Shown here: positions 29,929 through 38,819 of the stretch, one piece after another
Numbering within the stretch: position 1 is the first letter of the stretch
How the letters are laid out: each line of letters opens with the position of its first letter
NCBI RefSeq assembly: GCF_900156175.1
Contig: NZ_FTMV01000001.1
Span: 738,075 to 802,074 of the forward strand
Reading direction: 5' to 3'
DNA: 64,000 nucleotides
Source of the DNA: Janthinobacterium sp. TND4EL3
GTDB taxonomy: Bacteria; Pseudomonadota; Gammaproteobacteria; Burkholderiales; Burkholderiaceae_D
The notes under the pieces: generated by a model
Told to the model about the DNA's origin: nothing
Databases searched by the model: none
The model's input: only the letters and a program-made list of their open reading frames with translations
Translations under genes and position numbers: made by a program

Positions 29929-30279
29929 TTAACGTTGCGGAACGACAATCACCGTGTCGCCCGTCTTGCCCTTGGCGCCGTCGTCGCCCTTGGCGCCGTC
30001 GTCGCCCTTGGCGCCATCGTTGCCTTGGGCGCCGGTAGCACCCTTGGCGCCGTCGTAGCCGGCGGCACCGCTGTCGCCCGTCTGGCCCGTGGCGCCCGTG
30101 GCACCGGTCGCGCCGGCAGGCGCTTCAGCGCCCTTGGCGCCGGTGGCGCCGGCAGGACCCGGCGCGCCGGCCGGGCCGGGAACGACTTGCACGACGGTCG
30201 GCGCGGGTGGCGCTTCGCGCTGGCAAGCGGTCAGGGCGAGGGTAGAGGCGAGCGCGAGCAATATCAGGGTAGGTTTCAT
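29929..30279 (-). CDS. Collagen-like repeat lipoprotein
   Basis: 116 aa. The lipoprotein signal [19 protein letters not shown] puts the lipidated residue at Cys19. A short Pro-rich linker leads to 25 consecutive Gly-X-Y triplets (residues 35-109) with one break (APA where GPA is expected). Late triplets are GAK and GDD, giving alternating charges that favour a triple helix. The tail is VIVVPQR. It would be an outer-membrane-anchored homotrimer or surface stalk. The triplets are encoded by near-identical DNA repeats, so allele length is likely to vary. Function unknown. Confidence 0.85.
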   Translation of the reverse strand: MKPTLILLALASTLALTACQREAPPAPTVVQVVPGPAGAPGPAGATGAKGAEAPAGATGATGATGQTGDSGAAGYDGAKGATGAQGNDGAKGDDGAKGDDGAKGKTGDTVIVVPQR

Positions 30280-30496
30280 GATGCATCCTTTGGCAGTGAG
30301 CCGTAATGTACGGAACGGCTCGACGGCGTCGGGCGCGAGTTTCGCATGGCGGTGTGGCGGGAGAGCTGACCAGCCGACCCATCAGCCGTGTCGCGCAGAG
30401 CGCTGGCGGCGGGAGGGGAAGTGATGGTCTGCCTGCAGCATGGGCCCTTGGACGGCTGCAGTCCGTTCGTTTGCGTACATAGCGGCGGATGGAAGG

Positions 30497-30568
30497 TTTT
30501 TGCTATGTGCTGCTGAATTTTTGGTGCCCCGGTGGTATCGAACCACCGATACAAGGATTGTCAATTCC
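30497..30568 (-). pseudogene. Decayed copy of the tRNA-Phe 3' end plus downstream flank
   Basis: The first 23 bases, TTTTTGCTATGTGCTGCTGAATT, match the tract just downstream of tRNA-Phe at 32254-32276. After this comes a degraded tRNA 3' half: the CCA, a T-arm TTCGA loop with perfect five-base stem, and part of the anticodon arm (GGATTGTCAATTCC, versus GGATTTTCAATCCT in the intact gene). There is no D-arm or 5' half. Together with the intact gene it brackets a lower-GC 1.7-kb islet. The surrounding 30280-30958 holds no other gene I can support. Confidence 0.75.
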
Positions 30569-30958
30569 GATACTGGTCGATATCAAATAAACCATACTTG
30601 TATTTATCTTCGAGGCAATTCCTGAAAATCAACATGGTGCAATCAATCTGGCATCCCGGAGTGCCGTGTGCGCGCAGCAAACCATAGTTGATCAAGGGCA
30701 ACGATCTCTCATTCTGGTCATCGGCTGCCGCATAAAAGGTAGACACTCTCTACTGACCAGTCCGAGTGCCTCTTCGAAACGAACGTCAACTTCGACGGCG
30801 TTTGCCCCTGATATCGATGGCACGAACGACCTCTGGCATCGGGAACTCTACCGTGGATATCGCTATCGTCGGCCGAACGGTTCGGCCCGCATTCCAATGC
30901 AGCGACTTTCCGTCTAAATGGTTTGGAAGAAATTTTTTCTGATAAAGGTCATTCAACC

Positions 30959-32089
30959 ATGAAATTCTATTTTTTGACATGTCTGTTGACACTCGCACTT
31001 GCTGCCGAAGCGGCTATGTCGTCCCCCACATTAGACGAAGTCAACACAGCATATGAGGCGAAAGATTACCCTGCGTCCTTAACGGGCTACGCGAAACTCG
31101 CTGCGGATGGTAATGCAGTGGCGCAGAACAAGTTGGGTGAGATGTACGCCAACGGCGTGGGTACTTCAAAAGATGAGCAACGGGCGGTTTCATGGTATCG
31201 AAAAGCTGCGGAGCAGGGCTTGGCCGATGCGCAGCAGAACCTGGCCGTAATGTACGGCAAAGGCAAGGGAGTCCCTCAGGATTGGCAACAGGCTCTGGCT
31301 TGGCATCGCAAGGCGGCGGAGCAGGGCTACGCTCTCGCACAGTTTTTCATGGGAGGGATGTACGAATTCGGACGTGGGGTTTCCAAGGATCCAGTGCAGG
31401 CTATCAGTTGGTATCGCAGAGCCGCCGATGATGGGTTTGCTCGTGCGCAATATCGTATGGGAACGGCAGCGGCAGACGGGTGGGGCATGCCTGAGGACGG
31501 ACAGCAGGCGGTGACCTGGTATCGCAAGGCTGCTGAACAAGGGCATGCCAACGCACAGCTTGAATTGGGCTTGGCGTTCGCCAATGGGGATGGTGTCCCG
31601 AAAGACGAGCAGCAAGCGGTGAGCTGGTATCGAAAAGCGGCGGCGCAGGGGAGTGCGCGTGGACAGTTCAGTTTGGCATTGGCTTATGTCAACGGTACAG
31701 GCGTCCCGCGTGACGAAGAGGAAGCTTCGACCTGGTATCGGAAGGCTGCGGAGCAAGGCTACGTCGACGCCCAATACAATCTGGGTGTGCTGTATGCCAG
31801 TAGTCGCGGGCCTATCAAGGATGAGAAGCAAGCGGTTAAATGGTATCGCCGAGCGGCGGATCAAGGCGATGCTGGTGCGCAGTACAATTTGAGCTTGATG
31901 TACCTTTACGGCAGAGGCGTCCCGCAGGATATTCAGCAAGCTTATTTCTGGTGCCTGTTATCTAGCTTCAGAGGCCATAAAGCCGCAACCCTATCCAGGA
32001 TACTTGCTTCCTTTGACAGCAATGAGACAGCCGCGGCGCATGAAAAAATGTTTGCAAAGGTTAAGGCATGGGTGCCAAGAACTGAATAG
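30959..32089 (+). CDS. Exported Sel1-repeat (TPR-like) protein
   Basis: 376 aa. The signal peptide is MKFYFLTCLLTLALAAEAA. Eight consecutive 36-residue Sel1-like repeats of the form AVSWYRKAAEQGxAxAQxxLGxxYxxGxGVPxDxQQ follow, then a short C-terminal helix region. Sel1 solenoids scaffold protein-protein interactions; the partner is unknown. Base composition and codon use are visibly more A/T-rich than in neighbouring genes, and the gene lies between an intact tRNA-Phe and a decayed copy of its 3' end, both signs of acquisition. The ATG at 30959 is chosen for the signal peptide; AAAGG lies about 10 nt upstream. Confidence 0.88.
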   Translation: MKFYFLTCLLTLALAAEAAMSSPTLDEVNTAYEAKDYPASLTGYAKLAADGNAVAQNKLGEMYANGVGTSKDEQRAVSWYRKAAEQGLADAQQNLAVMYGKGKGVPQDWQQALAWHRKAAEQGYALAQFFMGGMYEFGRGVSKDPVQAISWYRRAADDGFARAQYRMGTAAADGWGMPEDGQQAVTWYRKAAEQGHANAQLELGLAFANGDGVPKDEQQAVSWYRKAAAQGSARGQFSLALAYVNGTGVPRDEEEASTWYRKAAEQGYVDAQYNLGVLYASSRGPIKDEKQAVKWYRRAADQGDAGAQYNLSLMYLYGRGVPQDIQQAYFWCLLSSFRGHKAATLSRILASFDSNETAAAHEKMFAKVKAWVPRTE

Positions 32090-32229
32090 GCCTAGGCCCT
32101 GATCTCAGGCGGTCGTGCTCGGCATGGTGGAGTATATTAACGCTGAGCAATAAGCGGAGCCGCCCGACGTACGGTGGCCGACCAGGCATCATGGATGGGC
32201 CGGGGCACAGATTTTTTGAGCTTGTAAAC

Positions 32230-32258
32230 AAAAAAGCCAACCCGAAGGTTGGCTTTTT
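32230..32258 (-). terminator. Terminator of tRNA-Phe (first copy)
   Basis: 12-bp stem AAAAAGCCAACC / GGTTGGCTTTTT around a four-base loop, about 20 nt past the tRNA 3' end, with a T-run on the minus strand. Confidence 0.85.
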
Positions 32259-32278
32259 GCTATGTGCTGCTGAATTCT

Positions 32279-32354
32279 TGGTGGCCCGGGGCGGAATCGA
32301 ACCACCGACACAAGGATTTTCAATCCTCTGCTCTACCGACTGAGCTACCAGGCC
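32279..32354 (-). tRNA. tRNA-Phe (GAA), first copy
   Basis: 76 nt including encoded CCA. On the minus strand it starts GGCCTGGTAGCTCAG, with the anticodon loop TTGAAAA (anticodon GAA), T-arm GGTGGTTCGATTCCGCC and acceptor end GGGCCACCA. It is identical to the second copy at 43504-43579. A TATAAT box lies about 10 bp upstream. Confidence 0.97.
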
Positions 32355-32364
32355 AAGGCGGCGA

Positions 32365-32394
32365 ATTATAGCAGAAAGACTTTCCACCTGACCA
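32365..32394 (-). promoter_or_regulatory. Promoter of tRNA-Phe (first copy)
   Basis: Minus-strand TATAAT at 32370-32365 with an upstream TGC extension, and a 4/6 match TGGTCA at 32394-32389, spacer 18. Confidence 0.65.
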
Positions 32395-32471
32395 GAGGAA
32401 GCTGTGTTCAAATGCAACAGATGGCCAAAACATGGTGTTTTGGCATCCATATGTGACATGGGGATACGGCG

Positions 32472-33242
32472 ATGCAAGGACGTGAAGGAGTGCGGTGGCT
32501 GGCGGTGGCGGCGGTGTGCAGCCTGTTTTGCGGTACGGCACGGGCCGATGGCCTGGCCGACCTGAATGGGGCGCTGGCGCGGCTGCAGGGGCAGACGCCC
32601 GTGAAGGCGCAGGTGGAATCGAAGACCTGGCGGCGCGAAGGCGAAGGCAAGGAGGCGGAAGAGGACAGCGGCCAGGCCACGGTGGCTGTCGAGGGCGGGC
32701 CGGCGGGCTTGCAAGTGCTGTACAGCAAGGAGTTGCTGGCGAAGGTGGAAGCCGAGCAGCGCGCCAAGGTGAGGGACCCGAAGACGAAGACGCCGACCGG
32801 CTTTGCGCTGGGGGAAATGAAGGCGACGGAGTTGCGCTCCATGGTGTCGGCGGCGGGCGCCCTGTCGCGCGAGATCGACGAAGCCGTGTTCAGCGGCGAA
32901 AAGGTCGATAGCTACAAGGGCAAGCCGGCGCGCCTGCTGAGTTTCACCTTGTCGCTCGACAAGGTGCCTGAGAAAGACCGCAAGTATGTGAAGAAGTTCG
33001 ACGGCGGCATCGACGTGTGGATCGCCGCCGACGGCACGCCGCTGGCCAGCCATTTTCATATCGATGTGAGCGGGCGCGCCTTTGTCGTCGTCAGCTTTAC
33101 GCAAAAAACGGACGAGACGCGCCAGTATGGCGTCAGCGGCGACCATTTATTGTTGCTGCGCAAGGAGAGCAGGAATGCTACCTCGGGTGCGGGCGAGAAG
33201 GTGGAAAGCAAAATCATCAAGACCTTGCAGCTGCAGTCCTGA
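32472..33242 (+). CDS. Exported protein of unknown function
   Basis: 256 aa. The signal peptide MQGREGVRWLAVAAVCSLFCGTARA is followed by a periplasmic domain. Residues 29-150 are charged and helix-prone, with LADLNGALARLQGQTPVKAQVESKTW near the start and a Lys/Glu-rich stretch. The C-terminal half is strand-rich (GGIDVWIAADGTPLASHFHIDVSGRAFVVVSFTQKTDETRQYGVSGDHLLLLRKE) and reads like an outer-membrane or periplasmic lipid/ligand-binding sheet. I recognise no family. It is a single gene between tRNA-Phe and an intrinsic terminator. Confidence 0.8.
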   Translation: MQGREGVRWLAVAAVCSLFCGTARADGLADLNGALARLQGQTPVKAQVESKTWRREGEGKEAEEDSGQATVAVEGGPAGLQVLYSKELLAKVEAEQRAKVRDPKTKTPTGFALGEMKATELRSMVSAAGALSREIDEAVFSGEKVDSYKGKPARLLSFTLSLDKVPEKDRKYVKKFDGGIDVWIAADGTPLASHFHIDVSGRAFVVVSFTQKTDETRQYGVSGDHLLLLRKESRNATSGAGEKVESKIIKTLQLQS

Positions 33243-33262
33243 AACGTTGCAAAAACTTCCCA

Positions 33263-33287
33263 AGCCGCTGATCCAGCGGCTTTTTTT
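33263..33287 (+). terminator. Intrinsic terminator
   Basis: Stem AGCCGCTG / CAGCGGCT with a three-base loop and a T-run, 20 bp after the stop of the exported protein and abutting the stop of the convergent lipoprotein. Confidence 0.88.
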
Positions 33288-33711
33288 ACATCGCCGAGTT
33301 GCCGCCCAGGCCGCTCTTTAGCAGCACGCAACGTCCCGCTTCGCAGGTGGCGCCCGGGTCCGTGATGATGGAACAGGTCGACATCATGCCATCGGCCTGC
33401 TGCTGCTTGCGGCTCGCTTCCGCATGCGCCTGGGCCAGGGCCTTGAGTTTCTTGCCGTCATTTTGCTTGCTGGACCAGGCCAGGTAGCGCTCAGGTCCGC
33501 CGCAAGCCTTGGCGCCGATGGCGATGGTTTGGCATTGCTGGGTGGAATCGCAGGCAGCGCTGCCTACTTCCGCCTGGATCTGTGCCAGCAAGCCGGCATT
33601 GCCCGGTGCGGGCGGCGCATCTTGTACGGGGGCGCTGCCGCAGGCGCTGGTGGCCAGCAGCAGGATGGCGGCGCACGCGGCGCGCAGGGCGGAGTAGGTA
33701 GAGGTAGGCAT
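33286..33711 (-). CDS. Small lipoprotein, function unknown
   Basis: 141 aa. The signal MPTSTYSALRAACAAILLLATSAC has a lipobox (LATSAC), so it is probably lipidated. The mature part has eight residues of Pro/Ala linker, then a helical domain with five further Cys, among them SAACDSTQQCQTIAIGAKACGGPERY and CEAGRC, suggesting disulfides. LAWSSKQ followed by a Lys/Ala/Gln-rich helix resembles a lysozyme-inhibitor-like hypothetical family, but I cannot confirm that. An earlier ATG at 33729 is possible. Confidence 0.75.
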   Translation of the reverse strand: MPTSTYSALRAACAAILLLATSACGSAPVQDAPPAPGNAGLLAQIQAEVGSAACDSTQQCQTIAIGAKACGGPERYLAWSSKQNDGKKLKALAQAHAEASRKQQQADGMMSTCSIITDPGATCEAGRCVLLKSGLGGNSAM

Positions 33712-33784
33712 GCCTTCATCATGTGCCATGCTTGCGTAAATGGCAAGCGCGATTCGCGTGCTGGCCAATGGCCGGGCGGCCCAT

Positions 33785-33810
33785 AAAAAATGCCCGCATG
33801 AAAGCGGGCA
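33785..33810 (-). terminator. Intrinsic terminator of the S9 peptidase gene
   Basis: Minus-strand stem TGCCCGC / GCGGGCA around a six-base loop followed by TTTTTT, 8 bp beyond the peptidase stop. Confidence 0.88.
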
Positions 33811-33817
33811 TCGCCAT

Positions 33818-36205
33818 TTATTTCAGCGTGCGCTGGAATAACTGATAAATCCGGCGGTACTCGTCATACCACGCTTCCGGCTGCACGAAGCCGTGGCGCT
33901 CCATCGGGTAGCTGGCCATTTCCCAGTTGTCCTTTTTGAGCTCGATCAAGCGCTGCGACAGGCGCACGGAATCCTGGTAAAACACGTTATCGTCGATCAT
34001 GCCATGGGCGATCAGGAGGTTGCCCGTCAGCTTGTCGGCGTATTCGATGGGCGACGAAATTTTATACGCTTGCGGATCGACGTCCGGCGTGTTCAGGATA
34101 TTGGCCGTGTACTCGTGGTTGTACGTGGTCCAGTCCGTCACGGGACGCAGGGCGGCACCGGACTTGAAGATTGCCGGCGCGCGCATCAGGGCCATCAGGC
34201 TCATGAAGCCGCCATAGCTGCCGCCATAGATGCCCACATTCTTGATGTCACCCTGGTGCTGCTGCGCCAGCCAGTTGGCGCCGTCGATGAAGTCTTCCAG
34301 TTCAGGGTGGCCCATCTGGCGGTAGATGGCCGTGCGCCAGGCGCTGCCGTAGCCGAGCGAAGCGCGGTAATCGACGTCGAGCACGATGTAGCCTTGCTCC
34401 ACCAGCAGGTTGTGGAACATCTGTTCGCGGAAATACACGGGGTAGCGCTCGGTCACGTTCTGCAGGTAGCCGGCGCCGTGCGCGAACATGACGATGGGAT
34501 ACCGTTTGCCCGCTTCCAGCTGCGCGGGGCGGTACAGCTTGGCCCAGATGGGCGCCGCGCCATGCGTGGACGGCACTTGCACCAGTTCCGGCATGACCCA
34601 GTTGCGCGCCTTGAAGGCCTCGCTGCGCGTATCGGTCAGGATGGTCGCCTGGCCGCCCGTCACGGGAATGGTGGCCAGCTGGGCCGGCATATAGCTGGTC
34701 GAATAGCGCAGCAGCAGCTTGCCGTTATCGGGCGACAGGCCGAAGTTTTCCACGCCTTTCAGATTCGTCACTTCGCGCGCGCCGCCATCCTTGGCCGTGC
34801 TGGCGCACACTTCATACGTGCCTGGCGCCTGGCGGTTGCACATAAAATAGGCATTCTTGCCGTCGCGGCTCCATTCGACGGCGCTCACTTCCCATTGGCC
34901 GCTGGTCAGCGCGCGCGCGGGTGCCGCGCCCGTTTTCGCGTACAGGTGGGCGTAGCCGCTTTCTTCGGACAGATACCACAAGGTGCCGTTGTCGGGCAGC
35001 CAGCCGAATTCCTCGGCGCGGCGGTTGACCCAGGCCGTGTCGCTGCTGCGGTGCGCCGGCACGAGGGCGCCATTGGCCAGGTCGACGGTGGCGAGCCAGC
35101 CGTCCTTGTTGTCGATGGTGCGCACGCGCACGGCCGCTTTGGAACCGTCGCCGGTCCAGGCGATGCCGTCGCGCCGGGCGTCGATGCGCACGGGGCGGTT
35201 GCCTTTCAGCGGCGGCAGTTTCTGTTCGGCGCGCAGGCTGGCCAGCGGGTCGGTGGCGATGCCGGGCAGGCTGTCGAAAGCGATCTCGCGCACTTGCCCC
35301 GTGCGCAGGTCGGCCAGTTTCAGGCTTTGCGCGATTGGCATGTTGCGGCCCACGCGCGTGCGCTCGTCGTCCGCTTCCGGGTAACCCGTTTCCGTGACGT
35401 AGCGGGCCAGTTTGCCCAGCTTGCCCTTTTCGGCGGCCTTGTCCTGCGTGACGAACAGCAGCCAGCGGCCGTCCGGCGACAGGGCGCTACCGGAAATGGT
35501 GACCTTGTCGCCCAGGTAGATCGGTTCCGGCGCGCGCGTGGCGTCCAGGCGGCGCTCTTCGTGGCGGCGTTCGCGGCTCGCGTCGCGGTCGTCCTTCTGG
35601 CGCGCCAGGTTGACGATCAGGCGCAGCTGCAGCTCGCGCAGGGCGTCCGCTTCCGGCCTGGCGTCCGGGTCCTTGGCCGCGCGCAGCAGGGCGACGGGGG
35701 CGCTCAGGCGCTCGGCGCGGCTCCAGCTGAACCAGTCGCTGCCGCTGCGGTATTGCACGGCGCCGCCGTCGGCGGAATACTGCGGGTCGCTGATGGCCGA
35801 GACGCCCCGCGTGATCTGGATCAAGGCGCCGTTTTTCAGGTCGCGCTCGAACAAGTCGCCGTTGCGCAGCAGGATGGCGCGCGTGCCGGCCCGGTTGACG
35901 ACCATCTGCTGGCCATCGAGGTTCGCCAATTGCGCATCGTCAACTTTCTTGCCGCTGTTTAACTTGGCATTCGCGCCGGATACTTGAAAAGTGTCGCGCA
36001 GCGGCGAGCCGAGGCGCTTCTGCTTGTAGTAGAGCTGGCCATTCCAGCCCCACCAGGCCGCTTCGACGGGCGTGCCGATCCAGTCGGGATCGGCCATGGC
36101 CTGGTCCAGCGTGATGGGCGTGGGGGCAGCGGTGGATGGGGCCGCATGGGCGGCGGGCGGCAGAGATAGCAGCAGGAGCGGCAACAGGGGAAGAACCAGA
36201 CGCAT
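33818..36205 (-). CDS. Exported S9 family prolyl-oligopeptidase/dipeptidyl-peptidase IV-like enzyme
   Basis: 795 aa. The signal peptide is MRLVLPLLPLLLLSLPPAAHA. The N-terminal ~520 residues form a beta-propeller (DPPIV N-domain: WFSWSRAERL, GWLPDNGTLWYLSEESGYAHLY, VSAVEWSRDGKNAYFMCNR). The C-terminal alpha/beta hydrolase carries Ser663 in GGSYGGF, Asp738 in HGMIDDNV and His771 in MERHGF. It cleaves Xaa-Pro-type dipeptides from short peptides in the periplasm. It is monocistronic, with its own terminator. Confidence 0.94.
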   Translation of the reverse strand: MRLVLPLLPLLLLSLPPAAHAAPSTAAPTPITLDQAMADPDWIGTPVEAAWWGWNGQLYYKQKRLGSPLRDTFQVSGANAKLNSGKKVDDAQLANLDGQQMVVNRAGTRAILLRNGDLFERDLKNGALIQITRGVSAISDPQYSADGGAVQYRSGSDWFSWSRAERLSAPVALLRAAKDPDARPEADALRELQLRLIVNLARQKDDRDASRERRHEERRLDATRAPEPIYLGDKVTISGSALSPDGRWLLFVTQDKAAEKGKLGKLARYVTETGYPEADDERTRVGRNMPIAQSLKLADLRTGQVREIAFDSLPGIATDPLASLRAEQKLPPLKGNRPVRIDARRDGIAWTGDGSKAAVRVRTIDNKDGWLATVDLANGALVPAHRSSDTAWVNRRAEEFGWLPDNGTLWYLSEESGYAHLYAKTGAAPARALTSGQWEVSAVEWSRDGKNAYFMCNRQAPGTYEVCASTAKDGGAREVTNLKGVENFGLSPDNGKLLLRYSTSYMPAQLATIPVTGGQATILTDTRSEAFKARNWVMPELVQVPSTHGAAPIWAKLYRPAQLEAGKRYPIVMFAHGAGYLQNVTERYPVYFREQMFHNLLVEQGYIVLDVDYRASLGYGSAWRTAIYRQMGHPELEDFIDGANWLAQQHQGDIKNVGIYGGSYGGFMSLMALMRAPAIFKSGAALRPVTDWTTYNHEYTANILNTPDVDPQAYKISSPIEYADKLTGNLLIAHGMIDDNVFYQDSVRLSQRLIELKKDNWEMASYPMERHGFVQPEAWYDEYRRIYQLFQRTLK

Positions 36206-36296
36206 CGGAGATCGCTTTAAAAAAGGGGATGGTGAAGGTACAGGCTATGCGGCCGGTATTCTAACGGAGGAGTTTCACGCAGGAAATATCGGAAAG

Positions 36297-38564
36297 CTAT
36301 GTCCGGGGCCGGGCCAGCCAGGCGAGAAAGTCATCGAGGGGCATCGGCTGCGCATACAGGTAGCCCTGCAAGCCGTCGCAATCGTGGGCGACGAGGAAGT
36401 CGGCCTGCTCCTGCGTTTCCACGCCTTCGGCCACGACGCGCAAGCCCAGGTGGCGTGCCATGGCCAGGATCGCCTGCACGATGGCCGTGTCGTGCGCGTC
36501 GTGCGGCGTGTCGTCGATGAAGCGCTTGTCGATCTTCAGTTCGTACAGCGGCATCGAGGTCAGGTAGGCGAGGCTGGAATAGCCGGTGCCGAAATCGTCG
36601 ATGGAAAAACGGATGCCCAGGGCGGCCAGGTCGCGCATGCGCGCCAGCGAGGCGTCGCGCTGGTCGATCAGCAAGCCTTCCGTCAGCTCCAGGATCAGGG
36701 CGCCGGCCGGCGTGCCGTGTTCGGCCAGCGCCGCCTGCACGCGGGCGGCGAAATCGGCTTGGCGGAACTGGGCCGGACTGACGTTCACGGACAGGGCGAC
36801 GGGCTGGCCGGCCTGCGCCAGCACCGCGGCGGCGCGGCACGCTTCGCGCAGGGCCCAGTTGCCCAGCCTGACGATCAGCCCCGATTCCTCGGCGATGGGG
36901 ATGAAGACGTCCGGCGCGATATGGCTGCCGTCCGCCTGCGGCCAGCGCATCAGCAATTCGGCGCCCGTCACCCGGCCGTGACGGTCGACCTGCGGCTGCA
37001 CGTGCATGCACAATTGGCCCAGGTCGAGGGCGCGCGCCAGCGCCCGTTCCAGGGTCAGGCGGCGCTCCACGCCCGCCTGCATGGCCGCTTCAAAGAAGGC
37101 GATGCCGTTGCGCCCTTCCGCCTTGGCGCGGTACATGGCGATGTCCGCTTCGCGCAGCAGGTCGTGCGCCTGCAGCTGCGCTTTCGGCAGCAGGGTCACG
37201 CCGATGCTGGCCGAGCAGTGGTAGGACTGGCCGGCGATGTCGAAGTCGCGCGCGATGGCGGCGCGGATTTTCTCGGCGACCTGGGCCGCCGGGCGGGCGG
37301 CGCTGTCCAGGTCATCGGCCAGGTGCGCCAGCAGCACGACGAATTCATCGCCGCCGATGCGCGCCACGGTGTCGGCCTTGCGCATCAGCTGCGCCAGGCG
37401 TTCGCCGGCCATGCGCAGCAGCGCGTCGCCGGTGGCGTGGCCGCGCGCGTCGTTGATGTGCTTGAAGTGGTCGAGGTCGATGAACAGCAGCGCGCTGATG
37501 GTCGGGTCGCGCGGCGCGGCGGCCAGCAGGTGCTCGAGACGGTCCATCAGCAGGCGCCGGTTGGGCAAGCCCGTCAGTACATCGTAGAAGGCCAGGCGGT
37601 GGATGTCCGCTTCCGATTTCTTGCGCTCGTCGATTTCCCGCTCCACGGCCACCCAGTGCGTCTGCCTGCCGTCCGCATCCGTAAACGGCACCAGTTCCGC
37701 TTCCACCCAATAGGCCTTGCCGGCCTTGTTGTAGTTCAGCAACTCCGCCCTGGCCGGCTGGGCGCGGGTCATGGCGGCGGCGATGCGCGCCAGTTCGTCC
37801 GCATCGGTGGCGGGACCCTGCTGGAACAGCAGGCTGCGGCCCAGCACCTCGGCGCGCGCATAGCCGCTGCTGCGCTCGAATGCGTCGTTGACGAAAATGA
37901 TGCGCGTGGCCGATACCATCCCGGCGCCGGCGCCGGGGGCGTCGGCCACTTCGGCGATCATCACCATGTCGTTCAGGCGCGCCAGCGCCGTGGCTGTCAG
38001 GCGCAATTCGGCGTTGAGCTGCGACAGGGCCTGGCTGCTGTCTTCCAGGTGGCGCAGCAGGAAGGCGCAGGACAGGGTCAGCACGGCGGCGATGAACAGG
38101 AAGTTCAGGGCCACGATCAGCGCGCGCAGCACGGGGGAGTCGGGTGTGCCAGGCAGGTGCAGGGCGATGTCGGGATGCAGGCCGAGAAAAAAGATGGTCA
38201 GCGAAGTCAGAGCCAGCGTCGACAGGGCTGGCCGCATGCCCAGCAGCAATGCCGCCAGCACGGGCATGAGCATCATGTAGATCTGGCTGACGGGGCCGAT
38301 TTTCAGCAGCAGGCCCACGCCCACCAGGTAGGCGACGATGAGGAATTGCCACACGCGCCAGCGGTAGGGCATGGCGCGACTATGCCAGATGACGCCGATC
38401 CAGCCGATGGCCAGCAAGTCGAGGGCGACGATGGACCAGATCGCTTCACTCGCGGCCAGCAGCGCGCTGGGAATGGCCGTGGCCAGTCCAAGCAACAGCA
38501 CCACCTGCAACAGGCGGGTAAAGACCAGGCCGCGCCAGTGCGCGAGATCGCTCGATATCGCCAC
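36297..38564 (-). CDS. Membrane PAS-GGDEF-EAL cyclic-di-GMP protein
   Basis: 755 aa from a GTG with GGAAGG 8 nt upstream. Five or six N-terminal membrane helices (to about residue 175) come first. A PAS domain follows (TRIIFVNDAFERSSGYARAEVLGRSLLFQQGP). GGDEF comes next, with an intact GGDEF and an upstream RxxD inhibitory site (RKADTVARIGGDEF). The EAL domain keeps the NVSP, ELTEG, IDDFGTG, KID and AEGVET motifs, so phosphodiesterase activity is plausible. The name-giving EAL reads ELL here (GAELLMRW). Both synthesis and hydrolysis of c-di-GMP are possible. Confidence 0.93.
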   Translation of the reverse strand: MAISSDLAHWRGLVFTRLLQVVLLLGLATAIPSALLAASEAIWSIVALDLLAIGWIGVIWHSRAMPYRWRVWQFLIVAYLVGVGLLLKIGPVSQIYMMLMPVLAALLLGMRPALSTLALTSLTIFFLGLHPDIALHLPGTPDSPVLRALIVALNFLFIAAVLTLSCAFLLRHLEDSSQALSQLNAELRLTATALARLNDMVMIAEVADAPGAGAGMVSATRIIFVNDAFERSSGYARAEVLGRSLLFQQGPATDADELARIAAAMTRAQPARAELLNYNKAGKAYWVEAELVPFTDADGRQTHWVAVEREIDERKKSEADIHRLAFYDVLTGLPNRRLLMDRLEHLLAAAPRDPTISALLFIDLDHFKHINDARGHATGDALLRMAGERLAQLMRKADTVARIGGDEFVVLLAHLADDLDSAARPAAQVAEKIRAAIARDFDIAGQSYHCSASIGVTLLPKAQLQAHDLLREADIAMYRAKAEGRNGIAFFEAAMQAGVERRLTLERALARALDLGQLCMHVQPQVDRHGRVTGAELLMRWPQADGSHIAPDVFIPIAEESGLIVRLGNWALREACRAAAVLAQAGQPVALSVNVSPAQFRQADFAARVQAALAEHGTPAGALILELTEGLLIDQRDASLARMRDLAALGIRFSIDDFGTGYSSLAYLTSMPLYELKIDKRFIDDTPHDAHDTAIVQAILAMARHLGLRVVAEGVETQEQADFLVAHDCDGLQGYLYAQPMPLDDFLAWLARPRT

Positions 38565-38758
38565 GCTGCCATCCTTCCCCTGGGGTAAGCTGCTGCCGCG
38601 CCGTGCATTACTGTTGAGTAAATATTACGCGCTATCAATCCCCTTGTCATGTTGATCATTAATCATGATTGTCACGCTTTAGCGTTGCTGCCGCATTCAT
38701 CGATCCTTTGGCGGGGCAAGGACACCCTGCCCAGGGCGCCGGGCCGTTTGGCGGGAGC

Positions 38759-38784
38759 AAAAAAAAGCCAGCCTTCCGGCTGGC
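38759..38784 (-). terminator. Intrinsic terminator of the PsiF-like gene
   Basis: Minus-strand 7-bp stem GCCAGCC / GGCTGGC with a four-base loop and an eight-T run, about 36 bp after the stop. Confidence 0.9.
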
Positions 38785-38819
38785 GCAGTGCAGCGCACGC
38801 TGGCGCTTCGAAGCGGCGC

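Noticed and set aside
29935..30160. Short tandem repeats in the collagen-like gene as a CRISPR-like array
   Set aside because: The periodicity is in 9-18 bp steps and codes for Gly-X-Y triplets in frame. There are no unique spacers.
30561..30746. 61-codon minus-strand frame in the low-GC islet
   Set aside because: It runs into the tRNA-Phe remnant, has no ribosome site and no recognisable features. It is probably chance in A/T-richer DNA.
30666..30917. 83-codon plus-strand frame upstream of the Sel1 gene
   Set aside because: No ribosome site, no signal or domain, and another frame is open on the other strand; not supported.
33893..35962. 689-codon open frame opposite the S9 peptidase
   Set aside because: Shadow frame; the peptidase has signal peptide, propeller and triad.
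36072..38588. 838-codon open frame opposite the GGDEF-EAL gene
   Set aside because: A Gln/His/Arg/Gly-rich shadow of a gene with intact GGDEF and EAL motifs.
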